A DNA stretch of 64,000 bases from JBQTGK01 sp052400665 (GTDB taxonomy: Bacteria > Bacteroidota > Bacteroidia > Bacteroidales > Marinifilaceae). Shown one piece after another: positions 8,403 through 17,166 of this stretch (position 1 is the stretch's first letter; each line of letters begins with the position of its first letter). The position numbers were made by a program, and so were the translations under genes. Below the pieces are notes generated by a model that saw only the letters and a program-made list of their open reading frames with translations, made no database searches and was not told the origin of the DNA. Location of the stretch: assembly GCA_052400665.1 (NCBI GenBank), contig JBQTGK010000002.1; one strand, 5' to 3'.

Positions 8403-9158
8403 ATGTTATCGAAAAGAATAATACCTTGTTTGGATGTAAAAGACGGAAGAACAGTTAAAGGAGTGAATTTTGTTAATTTAAGGGATGCAGGTGACGCAGT
8501 TGAATTGGCTGCTTTTTATGCAGAACAGGGAGCCGATGAACTGGTGTTTTTGGATATTACTGCGACACACGAAAAACGAAAGACACTGCTTGATTTGGTT
8601 CAAAAAGTAGCTAAAGAATTAAATATCCCTTTTACAGTTGGGGGTGGAATTTCAAGTCCCGAGGATGTTGGTGTATTGCTGAATGCAGGAGCCGATAAGG
8701 TTTCTATTAACTCATCGGCAGTTCGAAATCCGAAGTTAATAGCCGATTTAGCCTCTCGTTTTGGAAGTCAGTGTGTTGTTTTGGCGGTTGATGCCAAATG
8801 TGTTGATGGAAAATGGGAAGTTTACCTTAATGGAGGAAGACTTGCAACAGGAATCGATTTGTTTGAATGGATACTTAAAGCTGAAAAATTGGGGGCTGGA
8901 GAAATTCTGTTTACCTCCATGAATCATGATGGTACCAAAAATGGATTTGCAAACGAGACTCTGGCAAAAATATCCGAAATGGTGAATATTCCGGTTATTG
9001 CCTCGGGAGGAGCCGGTAATATGGAACATTTTGCAGATACTTTTATTGATGGAAAAGCGGATGCTGCATTGGCTGCCAGTGTTTTTCATTTTAAGGAAAT
9101 TGAAATTCCTGAGCTGAAAAAATATCTGAAAAATAAAGGAATACCTACAAGAATTTAA
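8403..9158 (+). CDS. hisF: Imidazole glycerol phosphate synthase, cyclase subunit HisF
   Basis: Cyclase half of the HisH-HisF complex, a TIM barrel of 251 residues. It starts MLSKRIIPCLDVKDGRTVKGVNF, the family signature, with the catalytic Asp in CLDVKDGR. Also seen: FLDITATHEKR, VGGGISSPED, and TSMNHDGTKNGF, which holds the second catalytic Asp, then VIASGGAGNMEHF. It follows hisA by 3 bp and is followed by hisIE after 25 bp. No anomaly. Confidence 0.98.
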   Translation: MLSKRIIPCLDVKDGRTVKGVNFVNLRDAGDAVELAAFYAEQGADELVFLDITATHEKRKTLLDLVQKVAKELNIPFTVGGGISSPEDVGVLLNAGADKVSINSSAVRNPKLIADLASRFGSQCVVLAVDAKCVDGKWEVYLNGGRLATGIDLFEWILKAEKLGAGEILFTSMNHDGTKNGFANETLAKISEMVNIPVIASGGAGNMEHFADTFIDGKADAALAASVFHFKEIEIPELKKYLKNKGIPTRI

Positions 9159-9183
9159 ATAAACCACATTAAATAATAAACAA

Positions 9184-9804
9184 ATGAATTTTAAAGATCT
9201 AGCGAATAAAATCGATTTTGAAAAAGGAGAAGGACTTGTTCCTGCAATTATACAAGATGTAAAAACTCAAAAGGTTTTAATGTTGGGATATATGAATAAA
9301 GAATCCTACGAAAAGACAATTGAAACAGGGAAGGTAACTTTTTACAGTCGCTCGAAGAAAAGATTGTGGACCAAAGGCGAAGAGAGTGGTAATTTTATTT
9401 TTCTTAAAGATTTGAGCTTGGACTGCGATAATGATACTTTATTGATTAAAGTTGATCCGGTAGGTCCAGTTTGTCATAAAGGAACTGATACCTGTTGGGC
9501 AGAGGAGAATAATGCAAGTTCTATCGACTTTTTATTGCAGTTGCAGCAAGTGATTGAAGAGAGAAAGAAAAATTTATCAGAGAAATCGTATACCGCAAGT
9601 TTATTTAAGAAAGGGATTAATAAAATTGCTCAAAAGGTGGGAGAAGAAGCGGTAGAATTGGTGATTGAGGCCAAAGATGAGGATAAAGAGCTTTTTATGG
9701 GTGAGGCTGCCGATTTAATGTTTCACTATTTGGTTTTATTATCGGCAAAAGAATATAAACTGGAAGAGGTTGTTGCTTTGTTAAATAAGAGACATGCCTT
9801 GTAG
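9184..9804 (+). CDS. hisIE: Bifunctional phosphoribosyl-AMP cyclohydrolase / phosphoribosyl-ATP pyrophosphatase
   Basis: Catalyses steps two and three of histidine synthesis. Residues 1 to about 110 are HisI (LGYMNKESYEKTIETGKVTF, zinc/metal residues in DCDNDTLL and GPVCHKGTDTCW). Residues about 112-206 are HisE, with the MazG-like helices KVGEEAVELVIEAK and the GEAADLMFHYLVLL acidic motif. Total 206 residues, normal for the fused form. It is the last gene of the operon; a strong bidirectional terminator follows within 20 bp. Confidence 0.97.
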   Translation: MNFKDLANKIDFEKGEGLVPAIIQDVKTQKVLMLGYMNKESYEKTIETGKVTFYSRSKKRLWTKGEESGNFIFLKDLSLDCDNDTLLIKVDPVGPVCHKGTDTCWAEENNASSIDFLLQLQQVIEERKKNLSEKSYTASLFKKGINKIAQKVGEEAVELVIEAKDEDKELFMGEAADLMFHYLVLLSAKEYKLEEVVALLNKRHAL

Positions 9805-9822
9805 GTATTTTACAAAAAAAGA

Positions 9823-9854
9823 AAAACGGAAGTTCATTGACTTCCGTTTTTTTT
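9823..9854. terminator. Bidirectional terminator after the his operon
   Basis: AAAACGGAAGT (9823-9833) pairs with ACTTCCGTTTT (9840-9850) around a 6-nt loop, with T runs on both strands. It ends the his operon and also the convergent nitroreductase gene. Confidence 0.9.
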
Positions 9855-9857
9855 CGT

Positions 9858-10376
9858 TTAAAATTTATTGAAATGAATTTTTTCCCTTTTTAGAAAAGAT
9901 TCGTTTCGGGCTTCTTTTTCAGCATCTTTATTGCCAAGGGCAATGATTGCAAGAACGCGGTGAGAGTCTGGAATTTCCAGTAAATTCTTAACATATTGTT
10001 CCGCTCCCATCAAATCGTTATGTGGGCGCTCCCGAATTTGAATCCAGCATGCACCCAGCTTTTCATTTTCAGCCTGCAAAAGCATGTATCCAGCAGCGAT
10101 AGAGCAGTCTTCAATCCACACATCGCTCTCGTCCTGATTACCTGTAATTACAATAGATGTTGGTGCATGTTTCAGAAAGCTTGCTCCCATAGGCTTGCTT
10201 TCCGATAACTTCAGGTTGAGGTCTGCATCATCGCAAACAATAAAATCAAAAGGGTATTTACTTTTCGAGGAGGGAGCCAATAGTCCGGCTTGTAATATGC
10301 GGTCGAGTTTATCTTTATCAATTTGGTTTTCGGCGTATCGTCTTACGCTTCTTCTTTTAAATAGTATGTCGAGCAT
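9858..10376 (-). CDS. Nitroreductase family protein (short form)
   Basis: FMN-dependent oxidoreductase of the nitroreductase fold, 172 residues. The FMN phosphate-binding start FKRRSVRRYAENQID and the LLAPSSKSKYPFDFIV segment are typical; IVITGNQDESDVWIEDCSIAAGYMLL holds the usual helix that lies across the flavin, and IIALGN closes the sheet. The natural substrate is unknown. It is monocistronic and converges on the his terminator. An 18-bp near-perfect palindrome lies 68 bp upstream of its start (10444-10461), so a dedicated repressor or activator is plausible. Confidence 0.88.
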   Translation of the reverse strand: MLDILFKRRSVRRYAENQIDKDKLDRILQAGLLAPSSKSKYPFDFIVCDDADLNLKLSESKPMGASFLKHAPTSIVITGNQDESDVWIEDCSIAAGYMLLQAENEKLGACWIQIRERPHNDLMGAEQYVKNLLEIPDSHRVLAIIALGNKDAEKEARNESFLKREKIHFNKF

Positions 10377-10443
10377 GATATTTTATTTATAATTTGGCCT
10401 TAAAAGTATAATATTACCAGCACTTATTAAATTTTTTATTTAG

Positions 10444-10461
10444 AACTAAACCTGTTTAGTT
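10444..10461. promoter_or_regulatory. 18-bp operator-like palindrome
   Basis: AACTAAAC-CT-GTTTAGTT: two perfect 8-bp arms with a 2-bp centre. It lies between the nitroreductase (minus, start 10376) and the broken CBM9-like gene (plus, start 10580). The size and symmetry suit a MarR/TetR-like dimer. No regulator gene is adjacent. Confidence 0.5.
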
Positions 10462-10579
10462 GTGATGTTCATAAGCTATTGTACTTTTTTTATCTTAATC
10501 CAGAAACAGATATACATCTGTTGATGCAGAAAATAATGCCTAGTTTAGCCTTTATTTATTGATGAAAATCTGATGTGAA

Positions 10580-11412
10580 ATGAAGAAAATATTTGTTTTG
10601 TGTATCGTAATTTTCTGTTATGCGAATTTATTTGCTCAAAATTATCCGGAATCGTATATGTGTTGTAGATCATCAGTTACTATTAATATTGATGGGATTT
10701 TAAGTCAGAAGGAATAGAAAATGTAGAGTGGACAAATTATTTTATCGATATAGAAGGAGATAAAAAGCCGAAGCCTGAATTAAATACAAGAGTGAAAATG
10801 CTTTGGGATGAAGATTATTTTTATGTGGCTGCAGACTTGGAAAAGCCTCATATTTGGGCAAATTTAAAACAACGTAATACCGTAATTTTTTACGATAATG
10901 ATTTTGAAGCTTTTATTGATCCTCAGGGTGATAATCACAGATACTATGAATACGAAATGAATGCCTTGAATACCATTTGGGATTTATTGCTTGCAAAGCC
11001 AAATCGAGATGGAGCAACTGCCATTAATGCCTGAGATATAAAAGGATTAAAATTGGCAGTTAAAATTTATGGTTCTTTAAATAATCCTGACGATACAGAT
11101 AAAAAATGGACCTTGGAAATCGCTTTTCCCTGGAAGATTCTAAAAGAGTGCTCCTTTGAAGGCAGAAAGCCAAAGGATGGGGAGCAGTGGAGAGTGAATT
11201 TTTCAAGGGTGAATTGGGATGTGGAAATTCGCAAGGGCAAGTATGGTAAGAAAATAAATCCAAAAACCGGGAAACATTATCCAGAGCACAATTGGGTGTG
11301 GTCTCCTCAGGGAGTTATTGCAATGCATCAGCCCGAAACCTGGGGCTACGTTCAATTTTCGGATACGGTAGTAAAAGGACAAAAGGAAAATCTGGAAAAA
11401 TATGGTACATAA
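10580..11412 (+). pseudogene. Broken gene: secreted carbohydrate-binding family 9-like protein
   Basis: ATG at 10580 opens a clear signal peptide (MKKIFVLCIVIFCYANLFAQ), and the frame stops with TAG at 10715 just after DGILSQKE. The homologous reading continues in another frame (IENVEWTNYFIDIEGDKK) and is interrupted again by TGA at 11032-11034 between INA and DIKGLKL, then runs to the stop at 11410-11412. Both lesions fall where the family would have Trp: one needs a 1-base shift, the other is TGG to TGA. The remaining text (KMLWDEDYFYVAADLEKPHIWA, ALNTIWDLLL, WTLEIAFPW) fits the CBM9-like/DOMON fold of secreted Bacteroidota proteins. Restored length would be about 277 residues. A pseudogene is the simplest reading. 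Confidence 0.8.
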
Positions 11413-11514
11413 ATCAGGAAAGTAGAATTTAGGCAAAATAAGGAATGTCTAATTCATAGGGTAAAAAGGCATTGATAATGAATGCTTTTTAATGGAAATG
11501 AAAGTTCGGTTTAT

Positions 11515-12348
11515 TTAATGGTTTTTTATGTGTACATCTCTTTGTGGAAAAGGGATGGAGATATTGTTATTAGCAAATTCCTTATTGATGGCAAATCGTA
11601 AATCACTTTTAATGTATTCTACCATAAAGCTTTTATTCGTCCAAAAAAACAATTTAAAATCAAGGGAAGAGTCCCCAAAATTAATGAACCTTACAAAAGG
11701 TTCTCTTATTTGTGAAATGTCGGGATGTTGCTTTGCCACATTTAATAGCACTTTTTCAACAAGTTCGGTATCAGAACCGTATGCAACCCCAATTTGTACA
11801 TTAAAACGGGTTATTTTATCGTTGTGACTCCAGTTAATAACGTTGTCACTAATTAATTTAGAATTCGGAATAATCATGATTATATTGTCGCGAGTTAGAA
11901 TTTTAGAGGTTCTGAGACCAATTTCTTCTACTTTACCAATGATATCATTTTGCAGTTCAATGATATCATTTACTTTAAGATTTCTTTCAAAGAGCAGGAT
12001 AATACCAGAAGCAATATCATGAAAGATTTGTTGGATACCTAATCCGATACCTACAAGTAATGCGGCAGAACTTGCTATTAAAAGTGTTAATTTTATTCCT
12101 ATCGTATCAAGGCAAAAAGCGATAAAAGTAACCCAGGTGATGTATTTTACAATTAGATATATAGAATTTCCACTGCCTTGATCTATTTTTTCTTCTTTGA
12201 CTAATCTTGCGAAAATTTTTTTAACAATTCTTAAAAGCAGAATAGTTATAAATAGTAATGCAATTATTATTAGCAAATGGTAAATACTAATATTAATCGA
12301 TTTAGATGAGATAATTGGTTGGTTAAAAAATTGATTTAAGTTATCCAT
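11515..12348 (-). CDS. Small-conductance mechanosensitive channel, MscS family
   Basis: Inner-membrane channel that opens on membrane tension during osmotic downshock. It has 277 residues with three predicted membrane helices, about 22-41, 62-82 and 88-115. The third is the pore helix: ASSAALLVGIGLGIQQIFHD, rich in Ala/Gly as in MscS. It is followed by the beta domain DIASGIILLFERNLKVNDII and VEEIGLRTSKILTRDNIIMIIPN, the family core. The C-terminal cytoplasmic cage domain is complete. It stands alone between a pseudogene and ggt. Numbers of helices are estimated by eye. Confidence 0.93.
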   Translation of the reverse strand: MDNLNQFFNQPIISSKSINISIYHLLIIIALLFITILLLRIVKKIFARLVKEEKIDQGSGNSIYLIVKYITWVTFIAFCLDTIGIKLTLLIASSAALLVGIGLGIQQIFHDIASGIILLFERNLKVNDIIELQNDIIGKVEEIGLRTSKILTRDNIIMIIPNSKLISDNVINWSHNDKITRFNVQIGVAYGSDTELVEKVLLNVAKQHPDISQIREPFVRFINFGDSSLDFKLFFWTNKSFMVEYIKSDLRFAINKEFANNNISIPFPQRDVHIKNH

Positions 12349-12569
12349 AGCTGTGAATTTATATTGTAAAAGGATAAAACCATTTCTATTTGTGAAAATA
12401 AAACATTTTTATTTAAGAGGTACATGTTTTTTTAAATAGATGATTGATATTTATTGCTTTTTCATGAGATTATCCATTTAAGAATTAATTTGTGATTCAG
12501 TTGATGTTTTTTAGCAGATGATATTGCTTAGTATTATCTTTAAGTGCTTAACCAAAATAAACGATCCAA

Positions 12570-14267
12570 ATGAATAAGTTTTTTTCTATTTCATTGCTTA
12601 TCTGTATAATGATTTTTCATTTATCCTGCAATGGGGAACCGGTAAAAACAGGGAACAAAAATGGAATGATTGTTACCGCGCATTTTATGGCTTCCGAAAT
12701 AGGAAAAGATATACTGCAGCAAGGGGGGAATGCCTACGATGCAGCCGTGGCAGTTCAGTTTGCACTGGCGGTAGTGTATCCGAGAGCCGGAAATATTGGT
12801 GGTGGAGGATTTGCAGTTATCCGCACTAAAAAAGGAGAATATAATACCCTCGATTTTCGAGAGAAAGCACCTCTTGCTGCATGCGAGAAAATGTATCTGG
12901 ATAGCCTGGGTAATGTACTTTCCGGATTAAGTCAGAATGGAGATTTGGCTGTAGGAGTTCCTGGTTCTGTAGATGGAATGTGCGAGCTTCATAAAAAATA
13001 TGGGCGTCTGAATTGGAATAAACTTTTACTGCCGGCTATTAATTTGGCTGAAAAGGGAGTGGTGTTAACCGAATTAGAAGCCGAGAAATTAAATGCGTAT
13101 CAGGATAGGATATTGGCTCAAAATCCTACTAAAGAGAAATGTCCATACCTTAAGAGGACTGGTTTTTCTAAGGGTGATACACTTGTCTATTCAGATCTAG
13201 CTGAAACATTAAAAAGAATACAAATCCATAAGCGAAACGGATTTTATGCTGGAAAAACTGCACATCTGATTGTAGATGAAATTAAGCGTGGAAAGGGAAT
13301 TCTTAGTTTAAAAGATTTGGAGACTTACCATTCGGTTTGGCGACCAGCCTTAGTTGGAGATTATAGAGATTGTCGGATTATTTCAATGCCTCCGCCTTCA
13401 AGTGGAGGAATTGCACTTTTGCAGTTGTTAAAAGGTGCGGAGAAATTTAATCTTGGGCAGTACAAATTTTCTTCTCAGGAGCACTTACATCTAATTACAG
13501 AATTAGAACGACGAGTATATGCCGATAGGGCTACCTATTTGGGAGATCCAGATTTTTATGATGTTCCAATGGTAAAACTATTAAGTAAAGAGTATTTGGA
13601 TAACAGATTTGCAGATATTTGTTTCAATAAAAAATCTGATTCGCAGGAGATAAAAGCTGGCGAGGTGAATTGGATAGAAAGTTTTGAAACTACACATTTC
13701 TCTATTGTTGATAAAGAAGGAAATGCCATTGCTATAACCACAACACTAAATGGAAACTACGGAAGTAAAGTGGTGGTTGATGGTGCAGGATTCTTTCTGA
13801 ACAATGAGATGGATGATTTTAGTATCAAGCCAGGTGTGCCCAATCAATTCGGCTTAGTTGGAGGACAAGCAAATTCGATTCGTCCCGAAAAAAGAATGTT
13901 AAGTAGTATGACTCCTACTATTGTCGAAAAAAATGGAAGATTGTTTATGGTTTTAGGTTCTCCAGGTGGTTCAACCATAATTACTTCGGTTTTTCAGAAC
14001 ATTATAAATACTATTGAGTTCGGAATGGATCCGCAGCAATGTGTTAATGCCCCGAGAATTCATTCGCAATGGTTGCCTGATGAAATATATGCAGAACCTA
14101 AAGCCATAAGCAGCAAAGTTAGAGAGCAAATGACTAATTTTGGACACATCATAAAGATTCAAAAGAAAATTGGAATGATGGCGAATATTTTTATTAATGA
14201 ACAAGATGGATTAATCGGAGCTGCTGATACTTTGAGGCATAAAGACAGTCGGTCTATTGGCTACTGA
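12570..14267 (+). CDS. ggt: Gamma-glutamyltransferase (glutathione hydrolase family)
   Basis: N-terminal nucleophile hydrolase that removes or transfers the gamma-glutamyl group of glutathione and related peptides in the periplasm. The 565-residue precursor is self-cleaved: the nucleophile is Thr374 in ESFE-TTHFSIVDKEGNAIA, which would be the first residue of the small subunit. Other family blocks: NAYDAAVAVQFALAVVYP, NIGGGGFAVIR, DFREKAPL with the glutamate-binding Arg, and MLSSMTPTIV. The N-terminus is hydrophobic and ends LSCNGEP; Cys20 could be a lipoprotein cysteine, but the -3 position is His, so that is uncertain. A terminator follows. Confidence 0.95.
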   Translation: MNKFFSISLLICIMIFHLSCNGEPVKTGNKNGMIVTAHFMASEIGKDILQQGGNAYDAAVAVQFALAVVYPRAGNIGGGGFAVIRTKKGEYNTLDFREKAPLAACEKMYLDSLGNVLSGLSQNGDLAVGVPGSVDGMCELHKKYGRLNWNKLLLPAINLAEKGVVLTELEAEKLNAYQDRILAQNPTKEKCPYLKRTGFSKGDTLVYSDLAETLKRIQIHKRNGFYAGKTAHLIVDEIKRGKGILSLKDLETYHSVWRPALVGDYRDCRIISMPPPSSGGIALLQLLKGAEKFNLGQYKFSSQEHLHLITELERRVYADRATYLGDPDFYDVPMVKLLSKEYLDNRFADICFNKKSDSQEIKAGEVNWIESFETTHFSIVDKEGNAIAITTTLNGNYGSKVVVDGAGFFLNNEMDDFSIKPGVPNQFGLVGGQANSIRPEKRMLSSMTPTIVEKNGRLFMVLGSPGGSTIITSVFQNIINTIEFGMDPQQCVNAPRIHSQWLPDEIYAEPKAISSKVREQMTNFGHIIKIQKKIGMMANIFINEQDGLIGAADTLRHKDSRSIGY

Positions 14268-14274
14268 AAAATAA

Positions 14275-14308
14275 AAAGAGACACTCTTAAAATCAGGAAT
14301 GTCTCTTT
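14275..14308 (+). terminator. Terminator after ggt
   Basis: AAAGAGACA (14275-14283) pairs with TGTCTCTTT (14300-14308) around a 16-nt loop, 8 bp behind the ggt stop. Confidence 0.7.
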
Positions 14309-14652
14309 CTCTCGATATGTAAGGTTTGGGTTAGCTTATTCTGGAATAGGTATTTTTATACATTCAATAGTATTTGAAATTGATGGCTTACTGCGACTAA
14401 ATTAATAAGTATTTGGTAATATTTAAGGGGATTTATCTGATAAGAGGATAGTTTACTATTAATCTAAATAGTTTAGTAGTAATTCTATAGAATGAAAATA
14501 CGGTACACAGAAAGGGCTTCATAAAACTAAAATAAGAATTCCTGTAAAAATAAGCTTACTCTATTGCGAAACAAAGCTCATTCTTTTAGCTTTGTTTTCT
14601 GTAAATATTTAAAGAGTTTGCAGATTGTTTAACTGAATAATAAAGAATTTGT
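14309..14652 (+). promoter_or_regulatory. Gene-free leader of msrC with promoter-like boxes and a hairpin
   Basis: No gene was recognised in these 344 bases. TTG at 14564-14566, 20 bases, then TAGCTTTG at 14587-14594 match the Bacteroidota promoter well and would serve msrC (start 14653). The same bases also form a hairpin: AAACAAAGCT (about 14569-14578) with AGCTTTGTTT (about 14588-14597), which is followed by only one more T. It could be a weak terminator of an unseen small RNA or an operator over the promoter. A 10-codon frame at 14492-14524 shows no codon run and looks accidental. Confidence 0.4.
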
Positions 14653-15129
14653 ATGAAAAAGGATAGTAAAAGAAAAAAATATCAAAGATTAAATAAGCAA
14701 CTTCAGGGGATTTTAGGAACTACTGATAATGTAAAATCACGCTTAGCAACCATTGAAGCTATTTTGCATCATAAAATGCAATATTATTTCTGGACAGGGG
14801 TTTATATGTTGAGAGATGGTGATTTATTGGTAGAATCATATCAGGGACCGGTAGCATGTCAAAAATTAAAGAAAGATGTTGGGGTTTGCTGGGCAGCCAT
14901 TAATCAGAACAAAACATTGGTTATTCCTAATGTAGAGGAGTTTCCGGGACATATTGCCTGTAATTCGGCTACAAATTCTGAGATTGTAGTGCCTTTAAGA
15001 AATAAAGAAGGAGAAGTAATCGGATGTTTCGATGTTGATTCAAGAGAATTGGAATCTTTCGATGAGGTTGATGCTGAAGAATTGGAAAAAATTCTTGATT
15101 TAGTATACTCTGTTCCGGTAAATAAGTAA
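14653..15129 (+). CDS. msrC: Free methionine-(R)-sulfoxide reductase (GAF fold)
   Basis: GAF-domain enzyme that reduces free Met-R-sulfoxide with thioredoxin. In 158 residues the three redox cysteines are present at Cys69 (YQGPVAC), Cys79 (DVGVCWAA) and Cys103 (PGHIAC). Their spacing of 10 and 24 is the same as Cys84/94/118 of the E. coli enzyme. Further matches are NSEIVVPLRN and GCFDVDS. Many databases label such proteins only as GAF domain proteins; the complete cysteine set justifies the specific name. It is followed after 5 bp by a Nudix gene, so the two form a small operon of damage-repair functions. Confidence 0.9.
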   Translation: MKKDSKRKKYQRLNKQLQGILGTTDNVKSRLATIEAILHHKMQYYFWTGVYMLRDGDLLVESYQGPVACQKLKKDVGVCWAAINQNKTLVIPNVEEFPGHIACNSATNSEIVVPLRNKEGEVIGCFDVDSRELESFDEVDAEELEKILDLVYSVPVNK

Positions 15130-15134
15130 TTTAA

Positions 15135-15668
15135 ATGAGTCCCACTTTTCCCGAGAAAGTAATTCGCTTTTGTCCCAAATGCGGAAGTCCCAAATTCCTA
15201 TATAAAGAGGATAATTCCTTTTTGTGCAGTCGATGTCAGTTTCATTTGTATATAAATGCATCAGCTGCAGTTGCTGCCTTAATAGTAAATAAAGAAGGAG
15301 AGCTTTTGTTAACCCGAAGAGCTGTTGATCCTGATAAGGGAATGCTCGATTTACCAGGTGGCTTTGTGGATGTTATGGAAACTGCTGAGTATGCAGTAAA
15401 AAGAGAAATCAAAGAAGAACTCGATTTAGAGATAAAGGAAATGAACTATTTTATGTCATATCCTAATGAATATATTTTTGGTGGAATATCTGTTTTTACA
15501 ATCGATTTGGCTTACATTTGCCAAATCGATTCTTTCAATGGAATAACGGCCATGGATGATATTTCGGCATTTGAATTCTATAAGCCTGAATGTATTCCTT
15601 TTGAAGAAATAGGATCGGTTTCGATGAAAGAGATTGTAAAGGTTTTTGTAAAAAAAGTTAATCATTAA
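15135..15668 (+). CDS. Nudix hydrolase with N-terminal zinc ribbon
   Basis: 177 residues. The N-terminal Cys13-x2-Cys16 and Cys31-x2-Cys34 form a zinc ribbon of the type found in NudC-like enzymes. A Nudix box follows at residues 76-98 (GFVDVMETAEYAVKREIKEE): Gx5Ex7REUxEE is intact, while the later Gly of the motif is Asp97. Such proteins hydrolyse nucleoside diphosphate derivatives; the substrate cannot be told here. It is co-directional with msrC (5 bp gap) and directly followed by the Wzi-like gene (1 bp gap), so all three may be co-transcribed. Confidence 0.9.
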   Translation: MSPTFPEKVIRFCPKCGSPKFLYKEDNSFLCSRCQFHLYINASAAVAALIVNKEGELLLTRRAVDPDKGMLDLPGGFVDVMETAEYAVKREIKEELDLEIKEMNYFMSYPNEYIFGGISVFTIDLAYICQIDSFNGITAMDDISAFEFYKPECIPFEEIGSVSMKEIVKVFVKKVNH

Positions 15669-15669
15669 A

Positions 15670-17142
15670 ATGAACAAAAAATACACTTGCTTACTGATCG
15701 CGTTATGCGTATCAGCTAATATTCTGTTTGGACAAAAGAAAAAGGTGAATTATGAGGCTGAAATGTCGGCTCAGGTTTCATCGAAAAGTATGCTTCCTTT
15801 TTGGATGGTAAGTAATAAGTATGGCATTGTTCCGGATGAGAATAGTGGGCTTGTTAATTTTAAAATTTATAGTACTCCTGCTTTAAATAAGAAAGGTATT
15901 GATTTTAATTATGGTACCTCTTTGGTAGGTAGTCAGGGAGACGATACCGACTTTTTTATTGATGAATTATATGTATCAGCAGTCTGGAAGAAGTTGAGTG
16001 TTGACCTAGGAATGCAGCACAAAGAAGTTAAATTTGATGGTTTATCTGCTACAAATGGAGATATGCTTTATTCCGGTAATGCCAGAATGTATCCAGAATT
16101 AAATTTCCAATTAAAAGATTTTGTTCCAGTTCCATTTACCAATAAGTGGTTGTGGGTAAAAGGAAGTTTTTCGAATGGTATTATGTATGACGATAGGTAT
16201 GTGGACAATACAAATGTTCATCATAAAAATGCATTTTTAAGAATAGGTAAAGAGAAAGGTTTATCTTTTACCATTGGTTTAGATCATTACGTTCAATGGG
16301 GTGGTACTTCACCTGTTTGGGGAGATTTAGGTGGCTTTGATGCTTTTATGGATGCTGTTCTTGTTAGAGGAGGTGATGTATTGGTCGATGAAAATGGTAA
16401 TGAGGCAATATATGAGAGCTATAATAAATCGGGTAATCATATTGGACAAAATAGTTTTGATTTTGCGTATTGTTCTTCTGAAATAGAGTCTGTTTTAAGT
16501 TTTAAAAATATTTATGAGGATAAATCGGGGGATTTTAAGCATCTTAACAAAATAAAAGATTGGAATCTAACATTCTTCCTTAAGCTTAAAAAATCAAAAT
16601 TGATTTCATCTTTTATTTATGAATTTTATTATACGAAAGATCAGGGCGGTTATATTATAAGACCAGATCATCCTATTGAACCAGTAATTCGTTTTGATAA
16701 TTATTTTTCAAATGGAATATTTCGCTCTGGCTGGACAAGCCATCAGCGTACAATAGGACTACCTTTGTTTACTCCTTCTGTTAGTAATGGTTTGGCAAGT
16801 GGAATTAGTAATAATGCAATTGTAGCTCATCATTTTGGTATTACAGGTACTGTTGGTAAGTTTAAATACAGAACTCTATTAACTTTCTCAGATAATTATG
16901 GTAGAGCCTTACTTGTTAATGATGGACAGGGTAATCAGGAAGAGAATTACTCCAAGAGTTATACTTACCCCGATGGACTTTCCCAGCAATCTTATTTAAT
17001 GGAGGTGATATTTCCTCAATGGGAAAAATTTCCTTTTGAACTTTCAGCAAGTTTAGCTATTGATAATGGGAAATACCTAGATGATAATGTAGGTTTTCAA
17101 TTTAAACTAGTAAAAAAAGGATTCTTGTCCGGGAAGAAGTAA
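15670..17142 (+). CDS. Capsule assembly Wzi family outer-membrane protein
   Basis: 490 residues with a signal peptide (MNKKYTCLLIALCVSANILFGQ) and then alternating aromatic/polar strands typical of an outer-membrane beta-barrel. Wzi-type features are the EMSAQVSSKSMLPFWMVSNKYG start, the DELYVSAVWKKLSVDLGMQ strand pair, and the FTIGLDHYVQWGGTSPVWGDLG block that recurs in the Bacteroidota family. Wzi proteins help attach or assemble capsular polysaccharide at the cell surface. The downstream neighbours are sugar- and glycerophosphate-transferring enzymes, which supports that role. Start ATG overlaps the upstream region with only 1 bp after the Nudix stop. Confidence 0.85.
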   Translation: MNKKYTCLLIALCVSANILFGQKKKVNYEAEMSAQVSSKSMLPFWMVSNKYGIVPDENSGLVNFKIYSTPALNKKGIDFNYGTSLVGSQGDDTDFFIDELYVSAVWKKLSVDLGMQHKEVKFDGLSATNGDMLYSGNARMYPELNFQLKDFVPVPFTNKWLWVKGSFSNGIMYDDRYVDNTNVHHKNAFLRIGKEKGLSFTIGLDHYVQWGGTSPVWGDLGGFDAFMDAVLVRGGDVLVDENGNEAIYESYNKSGNHIGQNSFDFAYCSSEIESVLSFKNIYEDKSGDFKHLNKIKDWNLTFFLKLKKSKLISSFIYEFYYTKDQGGYIIRPDHPIEPVIRFDNYFSNGIFRSGWTSHQRTIGLPLFTPSVSNGLASGISNNAIVAHHFGITGTVGKFKYRTLLTFSDNYGRALLVNDGQGNQEENYSKSYTYPDGLSQQSYLMEVIFPQWEKFPFELSASLAIDNGKYLDDNVGFQFKLVKKGFLSGKK

Positions 17143-17166
17143 ATTAATGCTTAATAGTTTTAATAG

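Noticed and set aside
11032..11034. Reading TGA as tryptophan in the CBM9-like gene
   Set aside because: A frameshift interrupts the same gene upstream, and TGA is used as a normal stop elsewhere (for example in the his leader).
14492..14524. Ten-codon frame (MKIRYTERAS) before a hairpin and msrC, considered as a further attenuator leader
   Set aside because: No run of one amino acid codon, no complementary antiterminator arm found, and msrC is not a biosynthetic gene.
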